Of a DNA stretch of 64,000 nucleotides, positions 35,759-43,351 are shown piece after piece (the stretch's first letter is position 1; each line of letters begins with the position of its first letter). The notes beneath the pieces were generated by a model. It ran no database searches. It saw only the letters and a list, made by a program, of their open reading frames with translations, and was not told where the DNA came from. The DNA comes from Flavobacterium limnosediminis JC2902 (GTDB lineage: Bacteria; Bacteroidota; Bacteroidia; Flavobacteriales; Flavobacteriaceae): NCBI RefSeq assembly GCF_000498535.1, contig NZ_AVGG01000001.1, positions 496,001 to 560,000 of the forward strand, in the 5' to 3' direction. Made by a program: the position numbers and the translations under genes.

Positions 35759-36109
35759 TTATGTGTTTGGGAATTTATTTTTTAATGCGGCTTCGGTTGA
35801 AAACAGAATAAAGAAAACCACCAATAACGGAAACAGTATTCCCGGAACCAGCAACAACTTTCCTTCTATTTTAATCAGCAAACCCAGAAACGAAGTTAGC
35901 AGTAAAAAAACACTGCCCTGAGCCATTTTCACCGTTGAAAAATGTTGGGCAAAATGCCAGCGTTCTTCCGATTTCATAGAACTCGAGGTCCTGTATCCGT
36001 AAAGGGAATTTATTTTTTTTGGAGGAAAAACATACATCACTATTGCGGCAATCATAAAAATAGTACCACACAGTAAAGGCATTTGCAATAAATTGGCGGT
36101 CCACTCCAT
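35759..36109 (-). CDS. SdpI-family membrane protein
   Basis: A 116-residue protein with three hydrophobic segments (about 10-27, 60-78, 84-104). The loop after segment 1, INSLYGYRTSSSMKSEERWHFAQ, is the SdpI/YhfL signature (YGYRT.S...E.W..A). In Bacillus SdpI gives immunity to a cannibalism toxin; in Bacteroidota its role is not known. Its start overlaps the stop of the upstream gene (ATGA) and GH3 follows after 5 bp. Confidence 0.85.
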   Translation of the reverse strand: MEWTANLLQMPLLCGTIFMIAAIVMYVFPPKKINSLYGYRTSSSMKSEERWHFAQHFSTVKMAQGSVFLLLTSFLGLLIKIEGKLLLVPGILFPLLVVFFILFSTEAALKNKFPNT

Positions 36110-36582
36110 CAGTTCTTTTTGTTTTTGTTTTCGACTTCCTTCCGCAATTCCAATTCGGATTTGGACGGCTCCATCACAAGGGTTTCCGGATCGATTTCTT
36201 CGGCCACGATAATGGAATCGATGTTAAATTTGGCATATTCCAAATCGCCGTTGAGTACTTTTTTAATCGACTCCACATACAAATTGTTGCGTTTCATGGC
36301 TTTTTCCAGCGAGTCTGATTTAATAGCCAATTCTATGGCCTGTCGTTTTAATTCGGTTGAAGCATACCCGGGAATGTATTCACGAAGCGGCGTGAAAGCG
36401 ATGATGTACGTAGTCACGAAAATAATCAGCAATGCGCCTACGGTTGCCACGACAAAGACATTCATCAGGGTCAATTTAAGTGAAAAAATTTCTGCAAAAG
36501 TATCTTCATTCAATATGACCAATCGGTTTTTACTGAAGAGTTTTTTCTTGATTAATTGTCGTTTCAGTCTTTTTTCGGACAT
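36109..36582 (-). CDS. M23-peptidase-associated N-terminal region without the peptidase domain
   Basis: A 157-residue membrane-anchored protein: basic N-terminus, one TM (about 40-63, VFVVATVGALLIIFVTTYIIAF) and the following TPLREYIPGYASTELKRQAIELAIKSDSLEKAM, which from memory matches the leader region of flavobacterial M23 (LytM/EnvC-like) metallopeptidases of roughly 280-300 residues usually found near tatA and GH3. Here the protein ends in a Lys/Asn tail before any HxxxD or HxH zinc motif, and sdpI starts at once. It is therefore a natural short form or a truncated peptidase. There is no M23 remnant downstream. Confidence 0.7.
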   Translation of the reverse strand: MSEKRLKRQLIKKKLFSKNRLVILNEDTFAEIFSLKLTLMNVFVVATVGALLIIFVTTYIIAFTPLREYIPGYASTELKRQAIELAIKSDSLEKAMKRNNLYVESIKKVLNGDLEYAKFNIDSIIVAEEIDPETLVMEPSKSELELRKEVENKNKKN

Positions 36583-36600
36583 GCCTTTTGGTTTGATTCA

Positions 36601-36608
36601 CAAATATA
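36601..36608 (-). promoter_or_regulatory. Candidate -7 box of the leftward ten-gene block
   Basis: The minus strand reads TATATTTG, 18 bp before the ATG of the M23-N-terminal gene. A -33 TTTG is not evident. The box is divergent from the tatA promoter within the same 206-bp gap. Confidence 0.45.
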
Positions 36609-36713
36609 AAAAATATCGTCTTGGATTGCGTGGGGTTTGTGTAAACCTTTTCATCATTTGGTTAAAGAAAACCTAAATTTAGGCCAGTTTCTTTAAAAAC
36701 AACGGCTTGGTTG

Positions 36714-36743
36714 TTTGACAAATGGATTTTATAGCTAACTTTG
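36714..36743 (+). promoter_or_regulatory. tatA promoter with both flavobacterial boxes
   Basis: TTTG (36714-36717), 18-bp spacer, TAACTTTG (36736-36743), 45 bp before the tatA ATG. It is the clearest protein-gene match to the Bacteroidota TTTG / TAnnTTTG promoter in the window. Confidence 0.7.
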
Positions 36744-36788
36744 TCCCACAATTTTGAATTAAATTATCAAAAACATAATTAAAGAGTC

Positions 36789-36974
36789 ATGGGAAAATTT
36801 GGTGCAACCGAAATAATTTTAATTGTTGTAGTGATTGTTTTGCTTTTTGGAGGTAAAAAAATCCCGGAATTGATGAAAGGTTTAGGAACCGGAATCAAAG
36901 AATTTAAAAACGCTTCCAAAGGTGAAGATCAGGCTCCTGCAGCAAAAAAAGAAGACGAAGAAAACAAACAATAG
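36789..36974 (+). CDS. tatA: Sec-independent protein translocase TatA
   Basis: A 61-residue TatA/Hcf106 protein forming the pore component of twin-arginine translocation. A short N-terminal region is followed by one TM (about 5-20, [16 protein letters not shown]), the hinge FGGKKIPEL, an amphipathic helix ([16 protein letters not shown]) and a charged tail. No tatC is in the window. It has its own promoter and terminator, so it is monocistronic. Confidence 0.96.
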   Translation: MGKFGATEIILIVVVIVLLFGGKKIPELMKGLGTGIKEFKNASKGEDQAPAAKKEDEENKQ

Positions 36975-36995
36975 TTTTTATAAATTCCAAAGAAT

Positions 36996-37035
36996 AAATC
37001 CCAAACGCTTTATCGGTGTTTGGGATTTTCTTTTT
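36996..37035 (+). terminator. tatA terminator
   Basis: Perfect 11-bp stem AAATCCCAAAC / GTTTGGGATTT (36996-37006, 37018-37028) then T-rich tract. The 3' arm also contains a TTTG that may act as the -33 element of the next gene. Confidence 0.85.
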
Positions 37036-37038
37036 TTA

Positions 37039-37046
37039 TACTTTTG
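37039..37046 (+). promoter_or_regulatory. Candidate -7 box of the delta-60 gene
   Basis: TACTTTTG fits TAnnTTTG 12 bp before the ATG. A TTTG at 37019-37022 inside the tatA terminator arm gives a 16-bp spacer. Confidence 0.45.
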
Positions 37047-37058
37047 AAAAAAAATTGA

Positions 37059-39530
37059 ATGAAAAAATTATACTTTTTCTTTTTTTTAATTACTCTGAAT
37101 TTTGTTTCTTTTTCTCAAAATTCTGCCTCTGTAGCACAAACTTTTGGTTCATTTCCTGGATTTAATGGTTCTGTTTCTTCTGTGACGCTACAACCAGATG
37201 GAAAAATGATTGTTGCAGGGGGCTTTATTGCTTATAAAGGAATAACTGAAAATAGAATTATTCGTTTAAATGCTGATGGATCCAAAGACACTTCTTTTAA
37301 CATGGGGACTGGATTTAATAACTCTGTTTATTCGATAACACTACAACCGGATGGAAAAATTATTGTTGGAGGTGATTTTACCACTTATCAGGGAACAGCT
37401 GCAAACCGTATCATTCGTTTAAATGCTGATGGGTCTAAAGACGTTTCTTTTATTTTTGGAATTGGGTTTAATGGGCCTATTTATTCAACGATTGCACAAC
37501 CGGATGCAAAAATTATCGTTGGTGGCGATTTCACATCTTATCAAGGAGTAACTCAAAATAGAATTATCCGTTTAAATGCTGATGGATCCAAAGATACTTC
37601 TTTTGACATAGGAATTGGATTTAGTGCCGATGTTAGGTCAACTTCGCTACAACAGGATGGAAAAATGCTTGTTGGAGGTGATTTTACTTTTTATCAAGGA
37701 GCAACTGAAAACCGTATCATTCGTTTAAATTCGGACGGAACCAAAGACACTTCTTTTAACACGGGAACCGGATTTAATAACCCTGTTTATTCCACGATAA
37801 TGCAACCGGATGGAAAAATTATCGCAGGCGGTCTTTTTACCACTTATCAAGGAGCATCTGAAAATAAAATTATTCGTTTGAATAGCGATGGTACTAGAGA
37901 TCCTTCTTTTAACACCGGAACTGGATTTAATAACCAAGTTTATGCAATGATTGTGCAACCGGATGGGAAAATCATAGTTGGAGGTGATTTTACTTCTTAT
38001 CAAGACCTGACGGAAAATAGGATTATTCGTTTAAACAGCAATGGAACCAAAGACACTTCTTTTAACACGGGAAGCGGGTTTAACGGTAAAGTTGTTTCAA
38101 TTGCACAACAAACTGAAGGAAAAATTATTATTGGCGGTTGGTTTACTTATTATAAAGGACTGTCGGAACATTATTTTATTTATTTAAATTCGGATGGAAC
38201 CAGAGACACTTCTTTTCATGCCGGAACTGGATTTAATGGACAGATTTATGCAACAACGGTGCAGCCTGACGGGAAAATTATTGTTGGAGGTGATTTTACC
38301 TCATACAATGGAGTGCCTGAAAATAGAATCATTCGTTTAAATTCGGATGGGACCAAAGACACTTCTTTTCATACAGTAACAGGGTTTAACAACCAAGTTC
38401 TTTCAATAGCACTGCAGTCTGACGGAAAAATTATTGTTGGGGGTTTGTTTACTTCTTATGATGGGGTAACCGAAAACCGAATCATTCGCTTTAATTCCGA
38501 TGGGACCAAAGACACTTCTTTTAACACGGGAACCGGATTTAATTGGCCGGTTTATTCAATCGCCATGCAATCTGACGGAAAAATAATTATCGGAGGTAAT
38601 TTTATTTCTTATAAAGGAATAACTGAAAACCGGATCATTCGTTTAAATAGCGATGGAACTAAAGATACATCATTCAACACAGGAACCGGATCGAATAATG
38701 ATGTTCATTCAATACTAGTGCAACCTGACCAAAAAATTATCGTTGGTGGTAATTTTACTGCTTTTAACGGTGTGAGCCAAAATTATATTATTCGCTTAAA
38801 TTCGGATGGAACCAAAGATACTTCTTTTGATATTGGAAGTGGGTTTAACAGTTCTTTATATTCATTAGCACTACAAGCTGACGGGAAACTAATAGTTGGA
38901 GGCTCTTTTACCGGTTATAACGGAGTCCTTTACAACCATATCGTTCGTTTAGATTCGAACGGAACTAAAGATACATCTTTTGCTGTCGGGTCTGGTGGAT
39001 TTAATAACGATATCCATTCAATATCGATACAGCCTAATGGGAAAATTATTGTTGGCGGTTGGTTTACTACTTATAAAGGGTTTTCCGAAAACTTTATCAT
39101 TCGCTTAAATCCGAATGGACTTAAAGACACTACTTTTAACGCTGGAAGCGGGTTTAATGGGGTTGTTAGATCAACCACGCTGCAACCTGATGGAAAAATA
39201 ATTATTGGTGGTAATTTTACTACTTATCAAGGCACCATTAGTTCTTCTAAATTAATTGTTCTTAATGGAGATGCGGTATTGTCTAACCAAGATTTTGTGA
39301 ATGAAAATCATGTTTCTTTATGGCCAAATCCGACACAAAACATTTTAAATATTAACAACTTAAACCATGTTATAAGCACGGTAAGTATTTATAATCTTGA
39401 AGGTAAATTAATACATGAAAATACCAATGCAGGTACAACTATAGATGTAAGTAATTTGGCTTCTGGTTTGTATTTAGCTGTAATTAAAACCGAAAAGGGC
39501 GCTTTTACTAAAAAGTTTATTAAAGAGTAA
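37059..39530 (+). CDS. T9SS-secreted delta-60 repeat beta-propeller protein
   Basis: An 823-residue exported protein: signal peptide MKKLYFFFFLITLNFVSFSQ, then 14 tandem repeats of about 51 residues (the last incomplete) covering about 35-740. Consensus pieces are LQPDGKIIVGGDFTSYQG, ENRIIRLNSDGTKDTSF and NTGTGFNN. These are delta-60 repeats, which build beta-propellers. The C-terminal about 80 residues (SLWPNPTQNILNI ... GLYLAVIKTEKGAFTKKFIKE) form a T9SS type A sorting domain. It is therefore a cell-surface or secreted protein, perhaps an adhesin; no catalytic motif is visible. Codon-level similarity between repeats is high, pointing to recent duplication or gene conversion. Confidence 0.93.
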   Translation: MKKLYFFFFLITLNFVSFSQNSASVAQTFGSFPGFNGSVSSVTLQPDGKMIVAGGFIAYKGITENRIIRLNADGSKDTSFNMGTGFNNSVYSITLQPDGKIIVGGDFTTYQGTAANRIIRLNADGSKDVSFIFGIGFNGPIYSTIAQPDAKIIVGGDFTSYQGVTQNRIIRLNADGSKDTSFDIGIGFSADVRSTSLQQDGKMLVGGDFTFYQGATENRIIRLNSDGTKDTSFNTGTGFNNPVYSTIMQPDGKIIAGGLFTTYQGASENKIIRLNSDGTRDPSFNTGTGFNNQVYAMIVQPDGKIIVGGDFTSYQDLTENRIIRLNSNGTKDTSFNTGSGFNGKVVSIAQQTEGKIIIGGWFTYYKGLSEHYFIYLNSDGTRDTSFHAGTGFNGQIYATTVQPDGKIIVGGDFTSYNGVPENRIIRLNSDGTKDTSFHTVTGFNNQVLSIALQSDGKIIVGGLFTSYDGVTENRIIRFNSDGTKDTSFNTGTGFNWPVYSIAMQSDGKIIIGGNFISYKGITENRIIRLNSDGTKDTSFNTGTGSNNDVHSILVQPDQKIIVGGNFTAFNGVSQNYIIRLNSDGTKDTSFDIGSGFNSSLYSLALQADGKLIVGGSFTGYNGVLYNHIVRLDSNGTKDTSFAVGSGGFNNDIHSISIQPNGKIIVGGWFTTYKGFSENFIIRLNPNGLKDTTFNAGSGFNGVVRSTTLQPDGKIIIGGNFTTYQGTISSSKLIVLNGDAVLSNQDFVNENHVSLWPNPTQNILNINNLNHVISTVSIYNLEGKLIHENTNAGTTIDVSNLASGLYLAVIKTEKGAFTKKFIKE
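37124..39280 (+). repeat. About 153-bp in-frame tandem repeats (delta-60 coding)
   Basis: Fourteen units of about 153 bp encode the propeller repeats. Blocks such as GGAACCAAAGACACTTCTTT and ATTATTGTTGG recur almost unchanged. The array is coding, has no spacers and is not a CRISPR. Confidence 0.9.
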
Positions 39531-39552
39531 CTTCTTTAAGTTCTGATTTTAG

Positions 39553-39599
39553 AAATCCAAAATTCCGATTTATAAAGTGGAATTTTGGATTTTTATTTT
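39553..39599 (+). terminator. Terminator after the delta-60 gene
   Basis: Perfect 14-bp stem AAATCCAAAATTCC / GGAATTTTGGATTT (39553-39566, 39579-39592), 12-nt loop, followed by TTATTTTT. It lies between the convergent delta-60 and tex genes. Confidence 0.85.
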
Positions 39600-39628
39600 T
39601 GCTCTTCGAAAAGCTCCTAGTGGCATAT

Positions 39629-41752
39629 TTACAAAATCATCGAAAGCTGAATCCGTTTTCGGTCTTCATCCACTTCGGTGACTTTCACCTGAACGTGTTG
39701 GTGCAACTTCACCACTTCATTCACATCGGAAACGAAACCTTCTTTCAACTGAGAGATGTGCACCAAACCGCTTTCCTTGATGCCCACATCCACGAAACAT
39801 CCGAAATTCGTAATGTTGTTCACAATGCCCGGCAATACCATTCCGGTTCGCAGGTCTTTGATGGTTTTCACATTCGGATCGAACTCAAACACTTTCGCCG
39901 CTTTTCTCGGATCCAGTCCCGGTTTTTCCAACTCTTTCAGAATGTCTTTCAATCCTAAAATCCCGATGTCGTTGGTGATATAGTTTTCCGCTTTAATCAA
40001 CGCGATTTTTTCTTTGTTGGCGATTAACTCATTGGTTTTGATTCCCAAATCTTTCGCCATTTTTTCAACAATCCCATACGCTTCAGGATGTACCGCCGAA
40101 TTGTCCAACGGATTTTTCCCTTCTTTGATTCGGATAAACGCCGCTGCCTGTTGGAACGCTTTTTCGCCCAGACGCGGCACTTTTTTCAATTGTTTTCGGT
40201 CTTCAAACGGACCGTTTTCACTACGGTAAGTCACAATGTTCTCAGCCATTTTCTCGCCAATTCCCGAAACATAACTCAACAACGATTTACTCGCCGTGTT
40301 GATGTTAATACCGACCGAGTTCACACAACGGATTACGGTATTGTCGAGTTCCTCTTTCAGTTTGGTCTGATCCACATCGTGTTGGTACTGGCCTACGCCG
40401 ATGGATTTCGGATCGATTTTTACCAGTTCGGCTAACGGATCCGACAAACGTCTTCCGATGGAAACCGCGCCACGAACCGTAACGTCATAATTCGAAAATT
40501 CTTCCCTTGCGATTTTCGAAGCCGAATACACGGATGCACCCGCTTCGGAAACAATGAACACCTGAACCGGTTTGTCGAAGGCAATCTTCTTGATGAAAAA
40601 TTCGGTTTCACGGGATGCGGTTCCGTTTCCTATGGAAATCGCTTCAATGTTATAGGCATTCACCATCGAACGGATTTTCTTCATCGCCATCGCCGTTTCA
40701 TTTTGCGGTGCGTGCGGAAAAATGGTTTCGTTATACAGCAAATCGCCTTTCTCATCCAGACAAACCACTTTGCATCCGGTTCTAAAACCAGGATCAATAG
40801 CTAAGATTCGTTTTTCTCCTAAAGGCGAAGCTAATAAGAGCTGACTCAAATTGGCCGCAAAAACCTGGATGGAATTCACATCCGCTTTGGCTTTGGCTTC
40901 CTGCAGGGTCTCATTGGAAATGGCCGGTTCCAGCAAACGCTTGTAACTGTCCTTGATGGCCAATTTCAGCTGAACTGCCGTCTCGTTATTATTTTTGATA
41001 ATGTTGTCTTCGATAAAACTCAGCGCCTCTTCTTTTTCCACTTCCACCGAAAGTTTTATGAAACCTTCATTTTCAGCGCGAAGCATCGCCAATAATCGGT
41101 GGGCCGGCGCTTTGGAAACCGGTTCGCTCCAATCGAAATACTGTTCGAATTTTTTAGCACCGTCTTCCTCTTTTTTGGCTTTGACGACCTTTGTTGCAAT
41201 AGTCGCCTTGCGCTGAAACATTCTTCGAAGCGTTTTACGGATGAAAATGTTTTCGTTGATCCATTCGGCAATGATGTCTCTGGCGCCCTGTAATGCATCG
41301 TCTTCGTTGGCTACCTTATCATTCAGGTATTTGGACGCGATATATTCGACATCGTCCGAATTTTGTGCCATGATGATTTTCGCCAACGGTTCCAATCCGT
41401 TTTCACGTGCGGTATCGGCTTTGGTTTTCTTTTTCTTTTTATACGGAAGGTAAAAATCTTCCAGTTCCTGCAAATCGAAACTGTTCTCAATTTTTTGTTT
41501 CAGTTCGGGTGACAACGCATTCTGTTCTTCTATCGATTTTAAAATGCTTTCTTTTCGTTTCACGATTTCGGTAAACGCTTTGCTGTATTTGGCAATGTTT
41601 TCAATCTGGACCTCATCGAGATTTCCGGTTTTATCTTTTCTATACCGTGCAATAAAGGGAATGGTGCAATCCTCAGACAATAATTGAAGAGTGGCTTCTA
41701 TGTTTTTGGAAGCTGTCGGAACAAACTTCAGGATGTATTCTGTTGCTGTCAT
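39629..41752 (-). CDS. tex: Tex-family RNA-binding transcription accessory protein
   Basis: A 707-residue Tex/Spt6-core protein. N-terminal helical Tex domain (CTIPFIARYRKDKTGNLDEVQI), YqgF/RuvC-like domain from about 315 (ILAIDPGFRTGCKVVCLDE), helix-hairpin-helix DNA-binding units about 490-555 (NINTASKSLLSYVSGIGEKMAENIV), and a C-terminal S1 domain (GMVLPGIVNNITNFGCFVDVG, SGLVHISQL). It binds nucleic acid and is linked to transcription or RNA turnover. Monocistronic, convergent with the delta-60 gene. Confidence 0.97.
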   Translation of the reverse strand: MTATEYILKFVPTASKNIEATLQLLSEDCTIPFIARYRKDKTGNLDEVQIENIAKYSKAFTEIVKRKESILKSIEEQNALSPELKQKIENSFDLQELEDFYLPYKKKKKTKADTARENGLEPLAKIIMAQNSDDVEYIASKYLNDKVANEDDALQGARDIIAEWINENIFIRKTLRRMFQRKATIATKVVKAKKEEDGAKKFEQYFDWSEPVSKAPAHRLLAMLRAENEGFIKLSVEVEKEEALSFIEDNIIKNNNETAVQLKLAIKDSYKRLLEPAISNETLQEAKAKADVNSIQVFAANLSQLLLASPLGEKRILAIDPGFRTGCKVVCLDEKGDLLYNETIFPHAPQNETAMAMKKIRSMVNAYNIEAISIGNGTASRETEFFIKKIAFDKPVQVFIVSEAGASVYSASKIAREEFSNYDVTVRGAVSIGRRLSDPLAELVKIDPKSIGVGQYQHDVDQTKLKEELDNTVIRCVNSVGININTASKSLLSYVSGIGEKMAENIVTYRSENGPFEDRKQLKKVPRLGEKAFQQAAAFIRIKEGKNPLDNSAVHPEAYGIVEKMAKDLGIKTNELIANKEKIALIKAENYITNDIGILGLKDILKELEKPGLDPRKAAKVFEFDPNVKTIKDLRTGMVLPGIVNNITNFGCFVDVGIKESGLVHISQLKEGFVSDVNEVVKLHQHVQVKVTEVDEDRKRIQLSMIL

Positions 41753-41986
41753 TGTATTTTGAAATAAGAATGCTAAAATAGCATCTTTGGGATTAATTTC
41801 ACCATACCTTTCTTTTTATCTTTTTGTACTGATTCTCCGGATCTTTTTACCAGTAGCCAAAATTTAACGTGTATTACTCGGTGAATTCCCGTATTTTTCT
41901 TACCTTTATAACTCCCTGATTTACAGTGTTTAATAGTTAATTCCTGCTAGCTATAAAAGCGAAAATACTAATTAATACATTGTGAA

Positions 41987-42622
41987 ATGAAAACTACTAC
42001 TCTTAAAATTTTTCTGTTATTAGGGCTGATGGGAATGTTGTTTTCTTTTGAAATCCCTTCCGGATGGTACAAAACCGGAATTGAGTCCGAAGGATATGAT
42101 TTTGAACTTCCTGCCGGATGGTATAAAACCGGAACAAAGTCAGAAAGTTATGATATGGGAATCGATAAAGGTTCGGGAATGGATGGCAAAAATGCGGCCA
42201 CCATCAAATCCGTGGACAAAATAATCGACGGATACGGGACACTTATGCAAAGTTTTCTTCCTGAAAAGTTTTCCGGACAACGCGTTCGCCTGTCGGGTTA
42301 CATTAAAACCAGCGATGTAGATGGAAAAGCGGGTTTCTGGTTCAAAGTGGAACAGGCAAACACACAAAATTTCATCTCCTTTGACAATATGCGCAACCGG
42401 GCTGTTTCCGGAACTACAGACTGGAAAAAATACGAACTTGTTTTAGACGTTCCTTCCCACGCTACAAAAATATCGTATGGCGCCTATTTGAGGGGAACGG
42501 GACAAATGTGGTTTGATAATTTAGCTTTTGAAATTGTCGATCCTTCCGTACCGGTAACAGGTAAAAAACCGGAAAAATTAAAAGTGATTAATGAACCAGC
42601 CAACCTTGATTTCGAAAACTAA
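41987..42622 (+). CDS. Exported beta-sandwich-like protein with an internal N-terminal duplication
   Basis: A 211-residue protein with a signal peptide (MKTTTLKIFLLLGLMGMLFSF). Residues 21-38 and 39-56 are tandem copies (FEIPSGWYKTGIESEGYD; FELPAGWYKTGTKSESYD, 13/18 identical). The rest (about 57-190) looks like a jelly-roll: YGTLMQSF, GQRVRLSGYIKTSDVDGKAGFWFKV, FDNMRNRAVSGTTDWKKYELVLDVP, GTGQMWFDNLAFEIV. Comparable domains occur fused to esterases and regulators, where they resemble carbohydrate-binding modules. No enzymatic motif. Function unknown; probably envelope-located. Confidence 0.8.
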   Translation: MKTTTLKIFLLLGLMGMLFSFEIPSGWYKTGIESEGYDFELPAGWYKTGTKSESYDMGIDKGSGMDGKNAATIKSVDKIIDGYGTLMQSFLPEKFSGQRVRLSGYIKTSDVDGKAGFWFKVEQANTQNFISFDNMRNRAVSGTTDWKKYELVLDVPSHATKISYGAYLRGTGQMWFDNLAFEIVDPSVPVTGKKPEKLKVINEPANLDFEN

Positions 42623-42717
42623 ACGAATTGATGGTTTCTCAGAAGAGAATTTATGATGGTTTTAGAACCCTGATAAAACCTTTTGGCTATTGTAAGGTCT
42701 CTTGTCAGTTTGTGCTC

Positions 42718-42725
42718 TATCTTTG
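42718..42725 (+). promoter_or_regulatory. Candidate -7 box of the DUF1294 gene
   Basis: TATCTTTG fits TAnnTTTG, 17 bp before the ATG. No -33 TTTG at the right spacing. Confidence 0.45.
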
Positions 42726-42742
42726 TGCCAAAGTCATAACAA

Positions 42743-43009
42743 ATGCCACCTCTTTTCATTTATTTATTGGCGGTTAACGGAATTGCCTTCCTGTTAAATG
42801 GGACTGACAAATGGTTTGCCATGCATCAGAAATCCAGAATTTCCGAAAGGTCACTATTGTGCTTTGTATTGGTGGGGGGAACGGTTGGTGCCTTGCTTGG
42901 GATGCTGCTTTTTCGGCATAAGACTTCCAAATTTTCTTTTTTATGGAAATTTGTCGGCATACTCCTTCTTCAGATAGTGTTTGTTTTCTACTTTTTAACG
43001 GTTGAATAA
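42743..43009 (+). CDS. DUF1294 membrane protein
   Basis: An 88-residue protein with three hydrophobic segments. AVNGIAFLLNGTDKWFAMHQKSRISERSLLCFVLVGGTVGALLGMLLFRHKTSKFSF carries the DUF1294 marks (D-K near TM1, R-x-E before TM2, GG-x-G, HKT-K). Family of unknown function, sometimes fused to cold-shock domains. The IS110 element lies directly downstream. Confidence 0.88.
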   Translation: MPPLFIYLLAVNGIAFLLNGTDKWFAMHQKSRISERSLLCFVLVGGTVGALLGMLLFRHKTSKFSFLWKFVGILLLQIVFVFYFLTVE

Positions 43010-43090
43010 ACCTTTTTATCATTCCACAAGTTTTGAGAAAGTGAGCACTTTTACTGTCTTAATGAGTTGTGCTACGTCAAATGCTAAAAT

Positions 43091-43268
43091 GAAAACACCT
43101 TGCGGTTATACAGCTAACGGGAAACCCTAATTGCCCGAAACAACATGGGTTTTCAATATTAAGATTTATACACTAAACAGAAAGAACAAAAGAGAGGAAC
43201 AAAGGTTTTCTATAACCGCAGGAACTTCAGATTCCGTCAACAGCGATAATCCCCTCTCTTTTTTACTT
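43091..43268 (+). ncRNA. Candidate IS110 bridge RNA in the left-end non-coding region
   Basis: The 342-bp gap before the transposase contains strong inverted repeats: TGCGGTTATA / TATAACCGCA (43101-43110 and 43211-43220), AAAAGAGAGG / CCTCTCTTTT (43188-43197 and 43253-43262, running into T6), and GAAACCC / GGGTTT (43121-43127 and 43147-43152) around a roughly 19-nt open loop. The first two helices interleave, so they are alternative or pseudoknotted. IS110-family elements such as IS621 encode a bridge RNA of about 177 nt here whose loops pair with target and donor DNA. Position, size and structure fit; boundaries and loop assignment are inferred. Confidence 0.5.
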
Positions 43269-43351
43269 TTATTTCGAACAGTTTTTAGAAACAGCTATCC
43301 TTTTAAGGTGATGAAAAATGAGTAGATTGTTCTTTCGCAAAACTTTTTTCC

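Noticed and set aside
36119..36676. 185-codon plus-strand ORF
   Set aside because: Antisense shadow of the M23-leader gene, whose minus-strand translation has a clear TM and family-like sequence.
37124..39280. CRISPR-like periodicity
   Set aside because: The repeats are about 153 bp, contiguous and in frame, encoding delta-60 propeller units; no spacers or cas genes in the window.
43131..43325. 64-codon ORF in the IS110 upstream region
   Set aside because: Overlaps the inverted repeats of the candidate RNA, has no recognisable protein features, and IS110 elements do not encode a second protein there.
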